From the NCBI RefSeq assembly GCF_017744555.1, contig NZ_JAGIBD010000003.1, positions 62,001 to 126,000 of the forward strand: a DNA stretch of 64,000 bases, read 5' to 3'. The translations under genes were made by a program, and so were the position numbers. Positions within the stretch are counted from its first letter, which is position 1; each line of letters starts with the position of its first letter. Below the pieces are notes generated by a model. That model had not been told where the DNA came from and made no database searches. It saw nothing but the letters and a program-made list of their open reading frames with translations. Below, piece by piece: positions 51,384-60,469 of the stretch. This stretch comes from Cellulomonas sp. GTDB lineage: Bacteria; Actinomycetota; Actinomycetes; Actinomycetales; Cellulomonadaceae.

Positions 51384-52160
51384 GTGCGCATCGACGTCGT
51401 CTCGATCTTCCCCGACTACCTCGCGCCGCTCGACCTGTCGCTCGTCGGGAAGGCGCGCACGAGCGGGCTGCTCGACCTGCGCGTGCACGACCTGCGCGAC
51501 TGGACCACGGACCGCCACCGCACGGTCGACGACACCCCGTTCGGCGGCGGAGCGGGCATGGTGATGCGGCCGGACGTGTGGGGGACCGCCCTGGACTCCG
51601 TGCTGGACGAGGGCGCGCACCTGCTCGTGCCGACGCCGTCGGGTGCCCCGCTCACGCAGCGAACCGCCGAGCGACTCGCCGAGGAGCAGCACCTCGTCGT
51701 CGCGTGCGGTCGCTACGAGGGCATCGACGCGCGGGTCGCCGAGCACTACCGGTCGCGGCCGGGCGTCCGGGTGAGCGAGTTCTCGATCGGCGACTACGTC
51801 CTCAACGGCGGTGAGGTCGCGGCGCTCGTGCTGGTCGAGGCGGTCGCGCGGCTGCTCCCCGGCGTCATCGGCAACCCGCAGTCGCTCGTCGAGGAGTCGC
51901 ACGGTGCGGCCGGGCTCCTCGAGTACCCCGTCTACACGAAGCCGCCGCAGTGGGCGGGCCTCGACGTGCCCGAGGTGCTGCTCTCCGGGCACCACGGCCG
52001 CATCGAGCGGTGGCGGCGTGACGAGGCGCTGCGCCGGACCGCGGAGCGTCGTCCCGACCTCGTCGCGGCGCTCGACCCCGGCACGCTCGACCGTGCCGAC
52101 CTCGCGGTCCTGGCCGAGCTCGGCTGGGTGGAGCAGGGCGGCCGGCTCGTCGGGCCCTGA
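51384..52160 (+). CDS. trmD: tRNA (guanine-37-N1)-methyltransferase
   Basis: TrmD, 258 residues, is a SPOUT-fold enzyme using S-adenosylmethionine to make m1G37, which prevents frameshifting. [15 protein letters not shown] starts the protein. The deep trefoil knot region is visible in [11 protein letters not shown] and [18 protein letters not shown], and the C-terminal [10 protein letters not shown] helix is conserved. GTG at 51384 is preferred; an in-frame upstream ATG (51357) would overlap rimM and add nine unrelated residues. Confidence 0.97.
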   Translation: MRIDVVSIFPDYLAPLDLSLVGKARTSGLLDLRVHDLRDWTTDRHRTVDDTPFGGGAGMVMRPDVWGTALDSVLDEGAHLLVPTPSGAPLTQRTAERLAEEQHLVVACGRYEGIDARVAEHYRSRPGVRVSEFSIGDYVLNGGEVAALVLVEAVARLLPGVIGNPQSLVEESHGAAGLLEYPVYTKPPQWAGLDVPEVLLSGHHGRIERWRRDEALRRTAERRPDLVAALDPGTLDRADLAVLAELGWVEQGGRLVGP

Positions 52161-52201
52161 CGCGCCGAGGAACAGGGCTCGGCCCGTCGCCCGGTCCCGG
52201 A

Positions 52202-52415
52202 TTGGTGGGGCGTGCGCCCGCTGTGGCAGACTTGCCCGTTGGTGCGCGCCGGTCGCGTCTCTGCCACAGGGGAGACGAACCACGACCACCGAGGACAGGT
52301 CCAGAGCCTGTCCCCGAACGCACCGGACCAGACCATCGGGACGCCCGCGCACGCTGATGCCGCGGCGCCCTCGACGACGTTCCTGACCTGTGGCAGGGCG
52401 GGGAAGTGACAGCAC
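52202..52415 (+). promoter_or_regulatory. rplS promoter and structured leader with competing helices
   Basis: A weak TTGGTG / CAGACT promoter (52202-52207, 52227-52232, 19-bp spacer) precedes a long leader. TCTGCCACAG (52260-52269) is complementary both to CTGTGGCAGA (52221-52230) and to CTGTGGCAG (52388-52396). The latter ends 3 nt before the GGGGAAG ribosome binding site. A 7-bp hairpin GGACAGG/CCTGTCC lies at 52293-52313. This looks like an autoregulatory ribosomal-protein leader. Confidence 0.5.
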
Positions 52416-52781
52416 ATGCACACGCTCGACCAGGTCGACGCAGCCTCGCTGCGCAGCGACATCCCGGACTTCCGCCCCGGGGACACCCTGAAGGTCAACG
52501 TCAAGGTCGTCGAGGGCAACCGCTCCCGCATCCAGGCGTTCCAGGGCGTCGTCATCGCCCGTCAGGGCGAGGGCGTCCGCGAGACGTTCACGGTCCGCAA
52601 GATCAGCTTCCAGGTCGGTGTCGAGCGCACGTTCCCGGTGCACTCCCCGACGCTCGACTCGATCGAGGTCGTCACCCGCGGTGACGTCCGCCGCGCGAAG
52701 CTGTACTACCTGCGCAAGCTCCGCGGCAAGAAGGCCAAGATCAAGGAGAAGCGCGAGAACGTCCCCGCGAAGAAGGCCTGA
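52416..52781 (+). CDS. rplS: 50S ribosomal protein L19
   Basis: L19, 121 residues, at the 30S-50S interface. [20 protein letters not shown] (residues 15-34), [16 protein letters not shown] and [18 protein letters not shown] are invariant family segments, and [20 protein letters not shown] ends it. The ATG has GGGGAAG 9 nt upstream. A strong terminator follows within 14 bp of the stop, so L19 ends its transcription unit. Confidence 0.98.
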   Translation: MHTLDQVDAASLRSDIPDFRPGDTLKVNVKVVEGNRSRIQAFQGVVIARQGEGVRETFTVRKISFQVGVERTFPVHSPTLDSIEVVTRGDVRRAKLYYLRKLRGKKAKIKEKRENVPAKKA

Positions 52782-52794
52782 GCCTTTCCGCGTC

Positions 52795-52840
52795 CGACGG
52801 GCGGTCACCCCCTGGGGGGTGGCCGCCCGTCGCTTTCTGT
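52795..52840 (+). terminator. Rho-independent terminator after rplS
   Basis: A 17-bp stem (one G-T pair) runs from CGACGGGCGG on the left to CCGCCCGTCG on the right, with a 4-nt loop CTGG (52812-52815). The T-rich CTTTCTGT follows. This is the clearest terminator in the window. Confidence 0.85.
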
Positions 52841-52913
52841 GAATGTCCGACTTGGGCGGTACCGCATGGTGGTTCGTTACCCGCGGACGCCCCCCGCATG
52901 CGAGAGTGTGCGG

Positions 52914-53792
52914 GTGATCGAGCGCCCGTCCGAGGACATCGAGGACCCGACGAGGCCCTTCACCTGGCCCTCGCTCGGCGCCTCCCCGCAGCCCGGTCCG
53001 ACACCGTCGGGTGCGGCGTCCGCGGCGGTGCCCGAGGGCACCGGCACCTCGCCCGAGGAGTCCGGCGACCGGCGCTCGCGGCGGACCGCCGCGCACCGGC
53101 ACGCCGAGGAGAAGCCGCGCAGCGGCGCCATGGCGATGCTGCGCGAGACGGTGATCATCCTCGCGAGCGCGCTGATCCTGTCGCTCATCGTCAAGACGTT
53201 CCTCGTGCAGGCGTTCTTCATCCCGAGCCCCTCGATGCACGAGACGCTGATCGAGGACGACCGCATCCTCGTGAGCAAGCTGACGCCCGGTCCGTTCGAC
53301 CTGCACCGCGGCGACATCGTCGTGTTCAAGGACCCGGGCGGCTGGCTGCCGCCGGGCGGGGAACCCGACGCCGTCGGCGTGCGGCGCGTCGTCAACGACG
53401 CTCTCACCTGGGTCGGCCTGTACCCCCAGGACGCCGGTGAGCACCTCGTCAAGCGCGTCATCGGCCTCCCGGGCGACCACGTGGCGTGCCTCGGCCCCGG
53501 CGAACCGGTCACCGTGAACGGTGTCGCGCTCGAGGAGCCGTACCTCGCGCCGGGAGCCATGCCCAGCGAGAAGGCGTTCGACATCACCGTGCCCGCCGAC
53601 AGCCTGTGGGTGATGGGCGACAACCGGCAGCACTCGGCCGACTCGCGATGGAACCAGGGCAAGCCCGGTGGCGGGTCCGTGCCGATCAAGAACGTGGTCG
53701 GCGTCGCCTTCGTCACCGTGTGGCCGCTGGACCGTGCGACGATCCTGCGCAACCCGTCGGCGACGTTCGAGGACGTGCCCGACCCGTCATGA
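52914..53792 (+). CDS. lepB: Signal peptidase I
   Basis: A 292-residue membrane Ser-Lys protease that cleaves Sec/Tat signal peptides outside the membrane. A long cytoplasmic Pro/Glu/Arg-rich region (1-75) precedes the single anchor helix (about 80-104). The Ser nucleophile is in PSPSMHETL, the Lys base in [14 protein letters not shown], and box E in [16 protein letters not shown] at 52914 is chosen: GAGAGT ends 6 nt upstream as in other leaderless genes. The in-frame GTG at 52908 is an alternative. The stop overlaps rnhB (ATGA). Confidence 0.94.
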   Translation: MIERPSEDIEDPTRPFTWPSLGASPQPGPTPSGAASAAVPEGTGTSPEESGDRRSRRTAAHRHAEEKPRSGAMAMLRETVIILASALILSLIVKTFLVQAFFIPSPSMHETLIEDDRILVSKLTPGPFDLHRGDIVVFKDPGGWLPPGGEPDAVGVRRVVNDALTWVGLYPQDAGEHLVKRVIGLPGDHVACLGPGEPVTVNGVALEEPYLAPGAMPSEKAFDITVPADSLWVMGDNRQHSADSRWNQGKPGGGSVPIKNVVGVAFVTVWPLDRATILRNPSATFEDVPDPS

Positions 53793-54706
53793 CGCTGACC
53801 GTCGACCCTGTCGGACCCGGCCCGGTGGACGAGCCGGGACGGCTGCGCACCCCGTCGCCGCGGACCCGGACGGCTGCCCGCCCGGCGGCGCGTCCCGGTC
53901 CGCACCTGCGTCACGAGCGGGTGCTGCTGCGGGAGGGCGCGACGTTCGTCGCCGGCATGGACGAGGTGGGCCGGGGCTCGCTCGCCGGGCCGGTGAGCGT
54001 CGGCGTGGTCGTCGTGGACGCCGGGACACGGTCCGCCCCGCGGGGGGTGGCCGACTCCAAGCTCCTCACCCCGGCCGCCCGCACGGCCCTGCTGCCGGCT
54101 CTGGGCCGGTGGGGCCTCGCGCGCGCCGTGGGCCACGCGAGCGCGGCCGAGATCGACGACCTGGGCATCATCGCGGCGCTGCGTCTCGCCGGGTCGAGGG
54201 CGTTGACGACGGTCGTCGCGGTCGTCGGCCGCGTGGACGTCGTCCTACTGGACGGCTCGCACGACTGGCTCACGCCGCCTGCGGCGGTGCCCGACCTGTT
54301 CGCCGCCGTCGACGAGACCGCGATGCCTGCCGTCCCGCGGGTCCGGATGCGGGTCAAGGCCGACCGGACGTGCGCGAGCGTCGCCGCGGCGAGCGTGCTC
54401 GCCAAGTGCGAGCGGGACGCGCTCATGGTCGACCTCGCCGGCCGGTACCCGGCGTACCGGTGGGACGAGAACAAGGGCTACTCGTCGCCGGACCACCTCG
54501 CCGCGCTGCGTGAGCTCGGGCCGAGCGACCTCCACCGCCGGTCGTGGCGCCTGCCCGGTGTGGACCCGGAGGACGCCCTGCTGGACGACGACTCCCTGCT
54601 GCACGACGACGCCCTGCTGGACGTCGAGGGTGACGCCGATCTGCCTCTCGACGACCTCGACCCGGACGACGTGACGGACCGGACGGACGAGGGCGACACG
54701 GACTGA
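53789..54706 (+). CDS. rnhB: Ribonuclease HII
   Basis: A 305-residue RNase HII that removes ribonucleotides from DNA. The catalytic DEVGRG is in [16 protein letters not shown] (about residues 55-70). The remaining acidic residues are in VLLDGSHDW and [19 protein letters not shown], and NKGYSSPDH follows. The first 45 residues are a Pro/Arg extension. The last 50 form an acidic tail with DDALLD-type repeats, making the protein longer than the usual 200-250 residues. It is coupled to lepB by ATGA overlap. Confidence 0.94.
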   Translation: MTLTVDPVGPGPVDEPGRLRTPSPRTRTAARPAARPGPHLRHERVLLREGATFVAGMDEVGRGSLAGPVSVGVVVVDAGTRSAPRGVADSKLLTPAARTALLPALGRWGLARAVGHASAAEIDDLGIIAALRLAGSRALTTVVAVVGRVDVVLLDGSHDWLTPPAAVPDLFAAVDETAMPAVPRVRMRVKADRTCASVAAASVLAKCERDALMVDLAGRYPAYRWDENKGYSSPDHLAALRELGPSDLHRRSWRLPGVDPEDALLDDDSLLHDDALLDVEGDADLPLDDLDPDDVTDRTDEGDTD

Positions 54707-54767
54707 CGAGGCCGCCGGACGGGTGCGCTGCCACCCGGGACGGCTGCCCATGGGGGATGATGGCCCG

Positions 54768-55091
54768 GTGAGTGCGGAGGACCTGGAGAACTACGAGACC
54801 GACATGGAGCTCGCGCTCTACCGTGAGTACCGGGACGTCGTGGGGCTCTTCTCGTACGTCGTGGAGACCGAGCGCCGGTTCTACCTCGCGAACCAGGTGG
54901 ACCTGCAGGTGCGGTCCGCTGCGGGCGAGGTGTACTTCGAGCTGAGCCTCGCGGACGCGTGGGTGTGGGACGTGTACCGGTCGGCGCGGTTCGTGAAGTC
55001 GGTGCGTGTCGTGACGTTCAAGGACGTCAACGTCGAGGAGCTCGCGAAGGCGGAGCTCGACCTCGGCGGCAGCGGCGGCTTCGGGCGGTAG
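54768..55091 (+). CDS. DUF2469 protein
   Basis: A 107-residue soluble protein of unknown function, always found between rnhB and yraN in Actinobacteria. The family pattern SAEDLENYETDMELALYREY (residues 2-21), then YVVETERRFYLANQVDLQ, is complete, and a Gly-rich end follows the KVNVEELAKAELDL-like segment. GTG at 54768 is chosen over an in-frame ATG at 54750 (MGDDGP) because the family starts here and GATGAT ends 6 nt upstream. Confidence 0.9.
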   Translation: MSAEDLENYETDMELALYREYRDVVGLFSYVVETERRFYLANQVDLQVRSAAGEVYFELSLADAWVWDVYRSARFVKSVRVVTFKDVNVEELAKAELDLGGSGGFGR

Positions 55092-55333
55092 CGACCGCCA
55101 CGCGGCCGCGGCTCCGGGCGGGCCACAGTCGCGGCGGCGCGGGCGCCGAGCGGTCCGTGCTGGGCAGCGCGTCCTCGATCGTCGTGCGGTGCGGGCGCCG
55201 GTCGCTCCGGGCGAGGGCCGACCCCCGTCGAGCCGCCCACAGCCCCGCTTCCCGCCTCCGTCCTCACGACCGGCGAACAGGTCGCCGCGAGCGGTCGTGC
55301 CGCCGTGGCACCGTCCTGCGCGGAGGTGGTCCG
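55092..55333. other. Gap before yraN, no gene seen
   Basis: This 242-bp stretch is extremely GC-rich with a few open frames that resemble nothing. The only recognisable element is the GGAGGTGG ribosome binding site just before yraN. Confidence 0.5.
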
Positions 55334-55690
55334 GTGCGGGCGAAGGACGCGGTGGGACGGTACGGGGAGGACGTGGCGGCGGCGCACGTCGCGGCGCAGG
55401 GCTGGCGGGTGCTGGACCGGAACTGGCGGGTCGCCGCCGGTGAGCTCGACCTCGTCGCACTCGACGGCGACGAGCTCGTCGTGGTCGAGGTCAAGACGCG
55501 GCGGTCGACGTCGTTCGGGCATCCCGCCGAGGCGGTGACCGCGCTCAAGCTCGCGCGCATCCGACGGCTCGCTGCCCAGTGGCTCGCGTCGCACGAGACG
55601 CGGCCGGCGTCGGTGCGGATCGACGTCATCGCGGTGCTCCTGCCGCGGCGCGGCTCCGCGCAGGTCGAGCACCTGGTCGGGGTGGTCTGA
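55334..55690 (+). CDS. YraN/UPF0102 endonuclease-like protein
   Basis: A 118-residue restriction-endonuclease-fold protein. VGRYGEDVAAAHVAAQGWRV (residues 7-26) and the nuclease core ELDLVALDGDELVVVEVKTR (Asp and Glu-x-Lys, about 40-59) are visible. The function is unknown; homologues are linked to recombination or DNA uptake by their place next to comM and dprA. GTG at 55334 has GGAGGTGG in good position. The stop is directly followed by the comM GTG. Confidence 0.9.
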   Translation: MRAKDAVGRYGEDVAAAHVAAQGWRVLDRNWRVAAGELDLVALDGDELVVVEVKTRRSTSFGHPAEAVTALKLARIRRLAAQWLASHETRPASVRIDVIAVLLPRRGSAQVEHLVGVV

Positions 55691-57211
55691 GTGGCGCTCG
55701 GTCGCACGCTCGCGGTCGCCCTGATCGGGCTGCGCGGCCACGTCGTCGAGGTCGAGGCGCACCTCGCACCGTCCCTCCCGGCGTTCACGCTCGTCGGGCT
55801 CCCCGACGCGGCGCTCGCGGAGTCCCGGGACCGGGTCCGCGCGGCCGTCTCGTCGTCGGGGTTGGCGTGGCCGCAGCGGCGGATCACCGTCAACCTCTCG
55901 CCGGCGACCCTCCCGAAGTCCGGCTCGACGTTCGACCTGGCGATCGCGGTGGCGATGCTCGCCGGTGCCGAGGCGATCGAGCCCGTGCGTGCCGACGGGG
56001 TCGTGCACCTCGGTGAGCTCGGGCTCGACGGGCGGCTGCGTCCGGTCCGCGGTGTGCTGCCCGCGGTCGCCGCTGCGGTCGCTGCGGGTCATCCACGGGT
56101 CGTCGTGCCACGAGGGAACCTCGTGGAGGCGCGGCTCGTGCCCGGTGCGCGCGTGACCGGTGCGGACAGCCTCGCCGAGGTGGCCGCCGGGTACGGCGCC
56201 GACGTGGACGTCCCCGACGTGGTCCCGGTGGGCGCGGACCACGCCGCTGCTCCGGCCCGCCCCGACCTCGACCTGGCCGACGTCGTGGGGCAGGACGACG
56301 CCCGGCACAGCCTCGAGGTGGCCGCCGCGGGCGGGCACCACCTCCTGATGGTCGGGCCACCCGGAACCGGGAAGACGATGCTCGCCGCACGGCTCCCCGG
56401 TCTGCTCCCTGACCTCTCCGAGGCGGACGCGGTCGAGGTGACGGCGGTGCACTCGGTCGCGGGAACGTTCGACCCCGGGGAGGGACTGCTGCGCCGGCCG
56501 CCGTTCGAGGATCCGCACCACACGGCGACGCCCGCGAGCGTCGTCGGGGGTGGCTCGGGAGTTCCCCGACCGGGGGCGGCGTCGCGGGCCCACCGCGGCG
56601 TCCTCTTCCTCGACGAGGCGCCCGAGTTCACCACGGCGGTGCTGCAGACGCTCCGGCAGCCGCTCGAGCACGGGGAGCTGGTGCTGCACCGTGCCGCGGG
56701 TGCCGCGCGGTACCCGGCACGGTTCCAGCTCGTGCTGGCGGCGAACCCGTGCCCGTGCGGCAAGGCCGTCGGCAAGGGCCTGGGCTGCACGTGCCGGGCG
56801 GAGCAGCGCCGCCGGTACTTCGGCAAGCTGTCCGGTCCGCTGCTCGACCGCGTGGACCTGCAGGTCGAGCTGGGACCGGCGCGGCCCGGCGCGCAGCCGG
56901 GGGAGCGGTCGGCCGCCGTCGGCGCACGGGTCGCGACGTGCCGCACCGCCCAGGCCGAGCGGCTCGCCGGCACGCCATGGCGTACCAACGCCGACGTGCC
57001 CGGCGCGTGGCTGCGGGCGCGGCTCGGCGCCGACCGGTCGCTCATGGTCGAGCTCGACCGCGCGGTCGACCGCGGGACGCTGAGCCTGCGTGGTGTCGAC
57101 CGCGTCCTGCGCGTCGCGTGGACGCTCGCCGACCTCGGAGGCCGGGACGCGCCGTCCCGGGCGGACGTCGGCCAGGCGCTGCTCCTGCGGACCCGCGGGC
57201 ACGGCGCATGA
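55691..57211 (+). CDS. comM: ComM/YifB-type AAA+ helicase (Mg-chelatase-like)
   Basis: A 506-residue AAA+ protein with an N-terminal Lon-like S5 domain (1-190; GLPDAALAESRDRVRAA) and a magnesium-chelatase-like ATPase (Walker A GPPGTGKTMLAARLPG near 223, Walker B LFLDEAPEF). A C-terminal domain with a Cys cluster (NPCPCGKAVGKGLGCTCRAE) follows. ComM is a hexameric branch-migration helicase that helps integrate transformed DNA in proteobacteria; the role in Actinobacteria is assumed. It is coupled to dprA by ATGA overlap. Confidence 0.92.
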   Translation: MALGRTLAVALIGLRGHVVEVEAHLAPSLPAFTLVGLPDAALAESRDRVRAAVSSSGLAWPQRRITVNLSPATLPKSGSTFDLAIAVAMLAGAEAIEPVRADGVVHLGELGLDGRLRPVRGVLPAVAAAVAAGHPRVVVPRGNLVEARLVPGARVTGADSLAEVAAGYGADVDVPDVVPVGADHAAAPARPDLDLADVVGQDDARHSLEVAAAGGHHLLMVGPPGTGKTMLAARLPGLLPDLSEADAVEVTAVHSVAGTFDPGEGLLRRPPFEDPHHTATPASVVGGGSGVPRPGAASRAHRGVLFLDEAPEFTTAVLQTLRQPLEHGELVLHRAAGAARYPARFQLVLAANPCPCGKAVGKGLGCTCRAEQRRRYFGKLSGPLLDRVDLQVELGPARPGAQPGERSAAVGARVATCRTAQAERLAGTPWRTNADVPGAWLRARLGADRSLMVELDRAVDRGTLSLRGVDRVLRVAWTLADLGGRDAPSRADVGQALLLRTRGHGA

Positions 57212-58413
57212 ACGCCGTGGGCAGGGCCGACCGCGACGACGTGAGCGAGTTCGTGGCGAGGGTCGCGTGGAGCGGCCTGGCCGAACCGGGCGACCGGGTC
57301 GCCGGCGCCCTCGTCGACGCTCTCGGTGCGGTGGGTGCGTGGCGCTGGCTCGGTGGCTCGCTCGACGCGGAGCGACCGCTGGTGTGGGGGCCCGTCGAGG
57401 CGCGCACCGGCCCGCTGCCGGCCGTCCAGCGGGCCCGGCTCGAACGGTCGGTGCGACGGTGGGCGACGCGGTGGCCGACGGTCGACCCCGAGCGTGATCT
57501 CGACGACCTCTCCCGCCTGGGCGGGGCGGTGCTCGTCCCGGGCGATCCCCGGTGGCCGGCGGGGATCGACGACCTCGGTGACGAGCGGCCGTTCTGCCTG
57601 TGGGTCCGGGGCGAGCCGGATCTGGCCGGTGCATGGCGACGGGGGATCGCGCTCGTGGGGTCGCGGGCGGCGACCAGCTACGGCGAGCGCGTCGCGTTCG
57701 ACCTGGCCGAGGGCCTGAGCGCGCGGGGTGCGACGGTCGTGTCAGGCGGCGCGTACGGGATCGACGCCGCGGCGCACCGCGGGTCGCTCGCCGCCGGCGG
57801 TCCGACGAGCGTGGTGCTGGCGGGCGGCGTCGACCGCACGTACCCGGTCGGCAACGCGCGTCTCTTCGAGGCGGTCGTCGGCGGCGGAGGGTCGGTCGTC
57901 GCCGAGCTCGGGCCCGGGAGGCTTCCGACCAGGAGCCGGTTCCTGCAGCGCAACCGGTTGATCGCGGCAGGGAGCCGGGCGACGGTCGTCGTCGAGGCGG
58001 CGTGGCGGTCGGGGGCGATGAGCTCGGCGCACCACGCGGCCCGGCTCCTGCGGCCGGTCGGGGCCGTGCCGGGACCGGTCACGTCGGTGGCGTCGGCGGG
58101 GTGCCATCGGCTGCTGCGCGACGGCGTCGCGGTGTGCGTGACGGACGCGGCGGAGGTCGCCGAGCTCGCCGGGGCGTCCGGCACCGACCTCGTGACGGAG
58201 CGCGCCGAGGCGCCCCGAGCGGGTGACGGCCTGGACGCTGTCACGCGCGCCGTCCTCGAGGCGCTCCCGCGTCGCGCGCCCGCCGATCTCGCGACCGTCG
58301 CGTCCTCCGCAGGGGTGACGACGGCGGAGGCGCGGGCCGCCCTCGGACTGCTCGAGCTCGACGGTTCCGCGGTGCGTTCGGGTGGTGACTGGTCCCTACG
58401 GGCCGGAGGGTGA
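57208..58413 (+). CDS. dprA: DNA processing protein DprA
   Basis: A 401-residue DprA/Smf protein that loads RecA onto incoming single-stranded DNA. The Rossmann-like core carries IALVGSRAATSYGERVA (about residues 147-163), VVSGGAYGIDAAAHRGSLA, VLAGGVDRTYPVGNARLF and LPTRSRFLQRNRLIAAGS. An N-terminal 100-residue region and a C-terminal winged helix (ATVASSAGVTTAEARAALGL) are typical. It forms a competence-like operon with yraN and comM. Confidence 0.94.
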   Translation: MNAVGRADRDDVSEFVARVAWSGLAEPGDRVAGALVDALGAVGAWRWLGGSLDAERPLVWGPVEARTGPLPAVQRARLERSVRRWATRWPTVDPERDLDDLSRLGGAVLVPGDPRWPAGIDDLGDERPFCLWVRGEPDLAGAWRRGIALVGSRAATSYGERVAFDLAEGLSARGATVVSGGAYGIDAAAHRGSLAAGGPTSVVLAGGVDRTYPVGNARLFEAVVGGGGSVVAELGPGRLPTRSRFLQRNRLIAAGSRATVVVEAAWRSGAMSSAHHAARLLRPVGAVPGPVTSVASAGCHRLLRDGVAVCVTDAAEVAELAGASGTDLVTERAEAPRAGDGLDAVTRAVLEALPRRAPADLATVASSAGVTTAEARAALGLLELDGSAVRSGGDWSLRAGG

Positions 58414-58449
58414 GCCGGGCACCGGGTGAAAAGGCTGGCGTGTGACGGA

Positions 58450-58466
58450 ATTCGCGGCCCGCGAAT
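58450..58466. repeat. Short inverted repeat between dprA and xerC
   Basis: ATTCGCG-GCC-CGCGAAT is a perfect 7-bp inverted repeat in a locally AT-richer 143-bp gap. It may be the dprA terminator or a protein site. Confidence 0.35.
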
Positions 58467-58556
58467 CGGACAAGCACGGCGGAATCCCCCAGCGCTAGGC
58501 CTCTTGGGTGAGAGTCCCGCTTGTTTCCGTGATGTGTTTCAGGTCACCGTAGGCCC

Positions 58557-59489
58557 ATGAACATGACCGGGGTCACTCTGACGGGCGCATCTCGTGCGCG
58601 CCTGCTCGGTGATTTCTCGGCATATCTCAGTGCGCAGCGAGGGTGTTCCGAGCACACCGTGCGCGCATATCGCGGCGACGTCGACCAGATGATCGCCTAC
58701 GCGTCCCGGCACGGTCGTGACTCGCTCGACGCGGTCGACCTCGGCGTGCTCCGCGCGTGGCTGGCGTCGATGGCGCAGGCGCGCCGCAGCCGGTCGACGA
58801 TCGCCCGCCGCAGCGCCGCCGTCCGGACGTTCTTCGCGTGGGCCGTGCACACCGGCCTCGTCGAGCAGGACCCGTCGCTCCGTCTCGCGACGGCCCGCGT
58901 GTCGCAGCTGCTGCCGACGGTCCTCCAGCTCGGGCCGGTGGCGCGGATGATCGACGCCGCACGCGACCGCGCCCAGGACGACGAGCCCACCCACCTGCGG
59001 GACTGGGCCGAGCTCGAGCTGCTGTACGCGACCGGCGTGCGTGTCGGCGAGCTGTGCGGCGCCGACGTCGACGACGTCGACCTCGACGAGCGCCTCATCC
59101 GGGTCGTGGGCAAGGGCGACAAGCAGCGCGTCGTGCCGTTCGGCAAGCCCGCGCGTGTCGCCGTGTCCGCGTGGCTGCAGCGCGGCCGTCCGCTCCTCGC
59201 GCGTCCCGACTCCCCGCCGGCGCTGCTCCTCGGTCGCCGCGGCGGTCGGGTCGACCAGCGGCAGGTCCGCGCGATGGTGCACGACGCGGCGGCCCTGGCC
59301 GGTGTCGAGGACGTCGCCCCGCACGGCATGCGCCACACGGCTGCGACCCACCTGCTCGACGGCGGGTCCGACCTGCGCAGCGTGCAGGAGCTGCTCGGCC
59401 ACGCGAGCCTCGCGACGACGCAGCGCTACACCCACGTCTCTGCTGAGCGGCTCCGCTCGGCATTCGAACTTGCGCACCCCCGCGCATGA
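58557..59489 (+). CDS. xerC: Tyrosine recombinase XerC
   Basis: A 310-residue chromosome-dimer-resolving recombinase. The SAM-like core-binding domain is at 12-105. The catalytic set is Arg162 (ATGVRVGELC), Lys186 (GKGDKQR), His256 and Arg259 (PHGMRH), His282 (LLGHASLATTQ) and Tyr291 (RYTHVS). A second ATG two codons downstream (58563) is equally possible; TAGGCC lies 7 nt before it. The place between dprA and whiG is the conserved actinobacterial xerC position, so this is not a phage integrase. The stop overlaps whiG (ATGA). Confidence 0.92.
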   Translation: MNMTGVTLTGASRARLLGDFSAYLSAQRGCSEHTVRAYRGDVDQMIAYASRHGRDSLDAVDLGVLRAWLASMAQARRSRSTIARRSAAVRTFFAWAVHTGLVEQDPSLRLATARVSQLLPTVLQLGPVARMIDAARDRAQDDEPTHLRDWAELELLYATGVRVGELCGADVDDVDLDERLIRVVGKGDKQRVVPFGKPARVAVSAWLQRGRPLLARPDSPPALLLGRRGGRVDQRQVRAMVHDAAALAGVEDVAPHGMRHTAATHLLDGGSDLRSVQELLGHASLATTQRYTHVSAERLRSAFELAHPRA

Positions 59490-60469
59490 CGGCACGAACG
59501 GAGTCGACGATGACGTCCTCACTCGATGTGGTCCACGTCCTGCATGCCCGCTTCGCGGGGACGGCGGCCGAGGGCGTCATCCCGCAGCAGCGCACCAGCG
59601 GTGACGTCCCGGACCTCGTGGTGGACGGCGACGACGCCACGCTCGACGCCGACCTCGCGCTCGTGCTCGAGGGCGCCCCGACGCAGCGTGGCGGGATCGT
59701 CGACGACCCGGACGTCGCCGCCCTGTGGGAGGCGTTCAAGTCGACGGGGGCCGCGCGGGCCCGCGAGAGCCTGATCCTGCACTACGCACCGCTCGTCGCC
59801 GCGGTCGCCGGTCGCGTCGGGATGCGTCTGCCCAGCACGGTCGAGCAGGCCGACCTGGTGTCGTACGGGATGTTCGGGCTGATCGACGCCATCGAGAAGT
59901 ACCAGACCGACCGTGCGGTGAAGTTCGAGTCGTACGCGTCGTCGCGCATCCGCGGAGCGATCATCGACGAGCTGCGGGCCATGGACTGGGTGCCCCGCTC
60001 GGTGCGGACGAAGGCCCGTGCGGTCGACCGTGCGTATGCCGAGCTCGAGGCGACGTTGCACCGCGCCCCGACCGAGCAGGAGGCCGCCGCGCACCTCGAG
60101 ATGTCGGTGGCCGAGCTCCGCGCGGTCTTCTCGCAGCTCGCCACGGTCAACGTGGCCGCGCTCGACGAGCTGCTCGGCGGCGGTGACGACCGTCCGGGCG
60201 GCGCGTCGCTGGGGGACACGCTCGGTGACGATCGCACGCTCGACCCCGCGGGCGCGATCGACGCGGCGGAGACCAAGTACCTGCTGGCCCGGGCGATCGA
60301 GCAGCTGGGCGAGCGGGAGCGGATCGTCGTCGTCCTCTACTACTACGAGGGCATGACGCTCGCGGAGATCGGTCGCGTGCTCGGCGTGACCGAGTCGCGG
60401 ATCTCGCAGATGCACACCGCGGCGATGCTGCGGCTGCGCACGAGGCTGCTGGACGCCGAGCGGGTCTGA
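59486..60469 (+). CDS. whiG: FliA/WhiG-family sigma factor
   Basis: A 327-residue sigma-70 family factor of the FliA/WhiG branch, controlling flagellar genes in motile Actinobacteria or sporulation in Streptomyces. Region 2 is SLILHYAPLVAAVAGRVG through DLVSYGMFGLIDAIEKY. Region 3 has VPRSVRTKARAVDRAYAELE, and region 4 has [19 protein letters not shown] with the helix-turn-helix [16 protein letters not shown]. An 85-residue N-terminal extension precedes region 2. ATG at 59486 is coupled to xerC; the downstream ATG at 59510 is an alternative. The last 127 bp are antisense to the M23 peptidase gene. Confidence 0.9.
   Translation: MTARTESTMTSSLDVVHVLHARFAGTAAEGVIPQQRTSGDVPDLVVDGDDATLDADLALVLEGAPTQRGGIVDDPDVAALWEAFKSTGAARARESLILHYAPLVAAVAGRVGMRLPSTVEQADLVSYGMFGLIDAIEKYQTDRAVKFESYASSRIRGAIIDELRAMDWVPRSVRTKARAVDRAYAELEATLHRAPTEQEAAAHLEMSVAELRAVFSQLATVNVAALDELLGGGDDRPGGASLGDTLGDDRTLDPAGAIDAAETKYLLARAIEQLGERERIVVVLYYYEGMTLAEIGRVLGVTESRISQMHTAAMLRLRTRLLDAERV

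Noticed and set aside
58557-59489. Tyrosine recombinase as a phage or island integrase
   Set aside because: It sits in the conserved dprA-xerC-whiG order with XerC-like length, and no attachment-site repeats or cargo are nearby.
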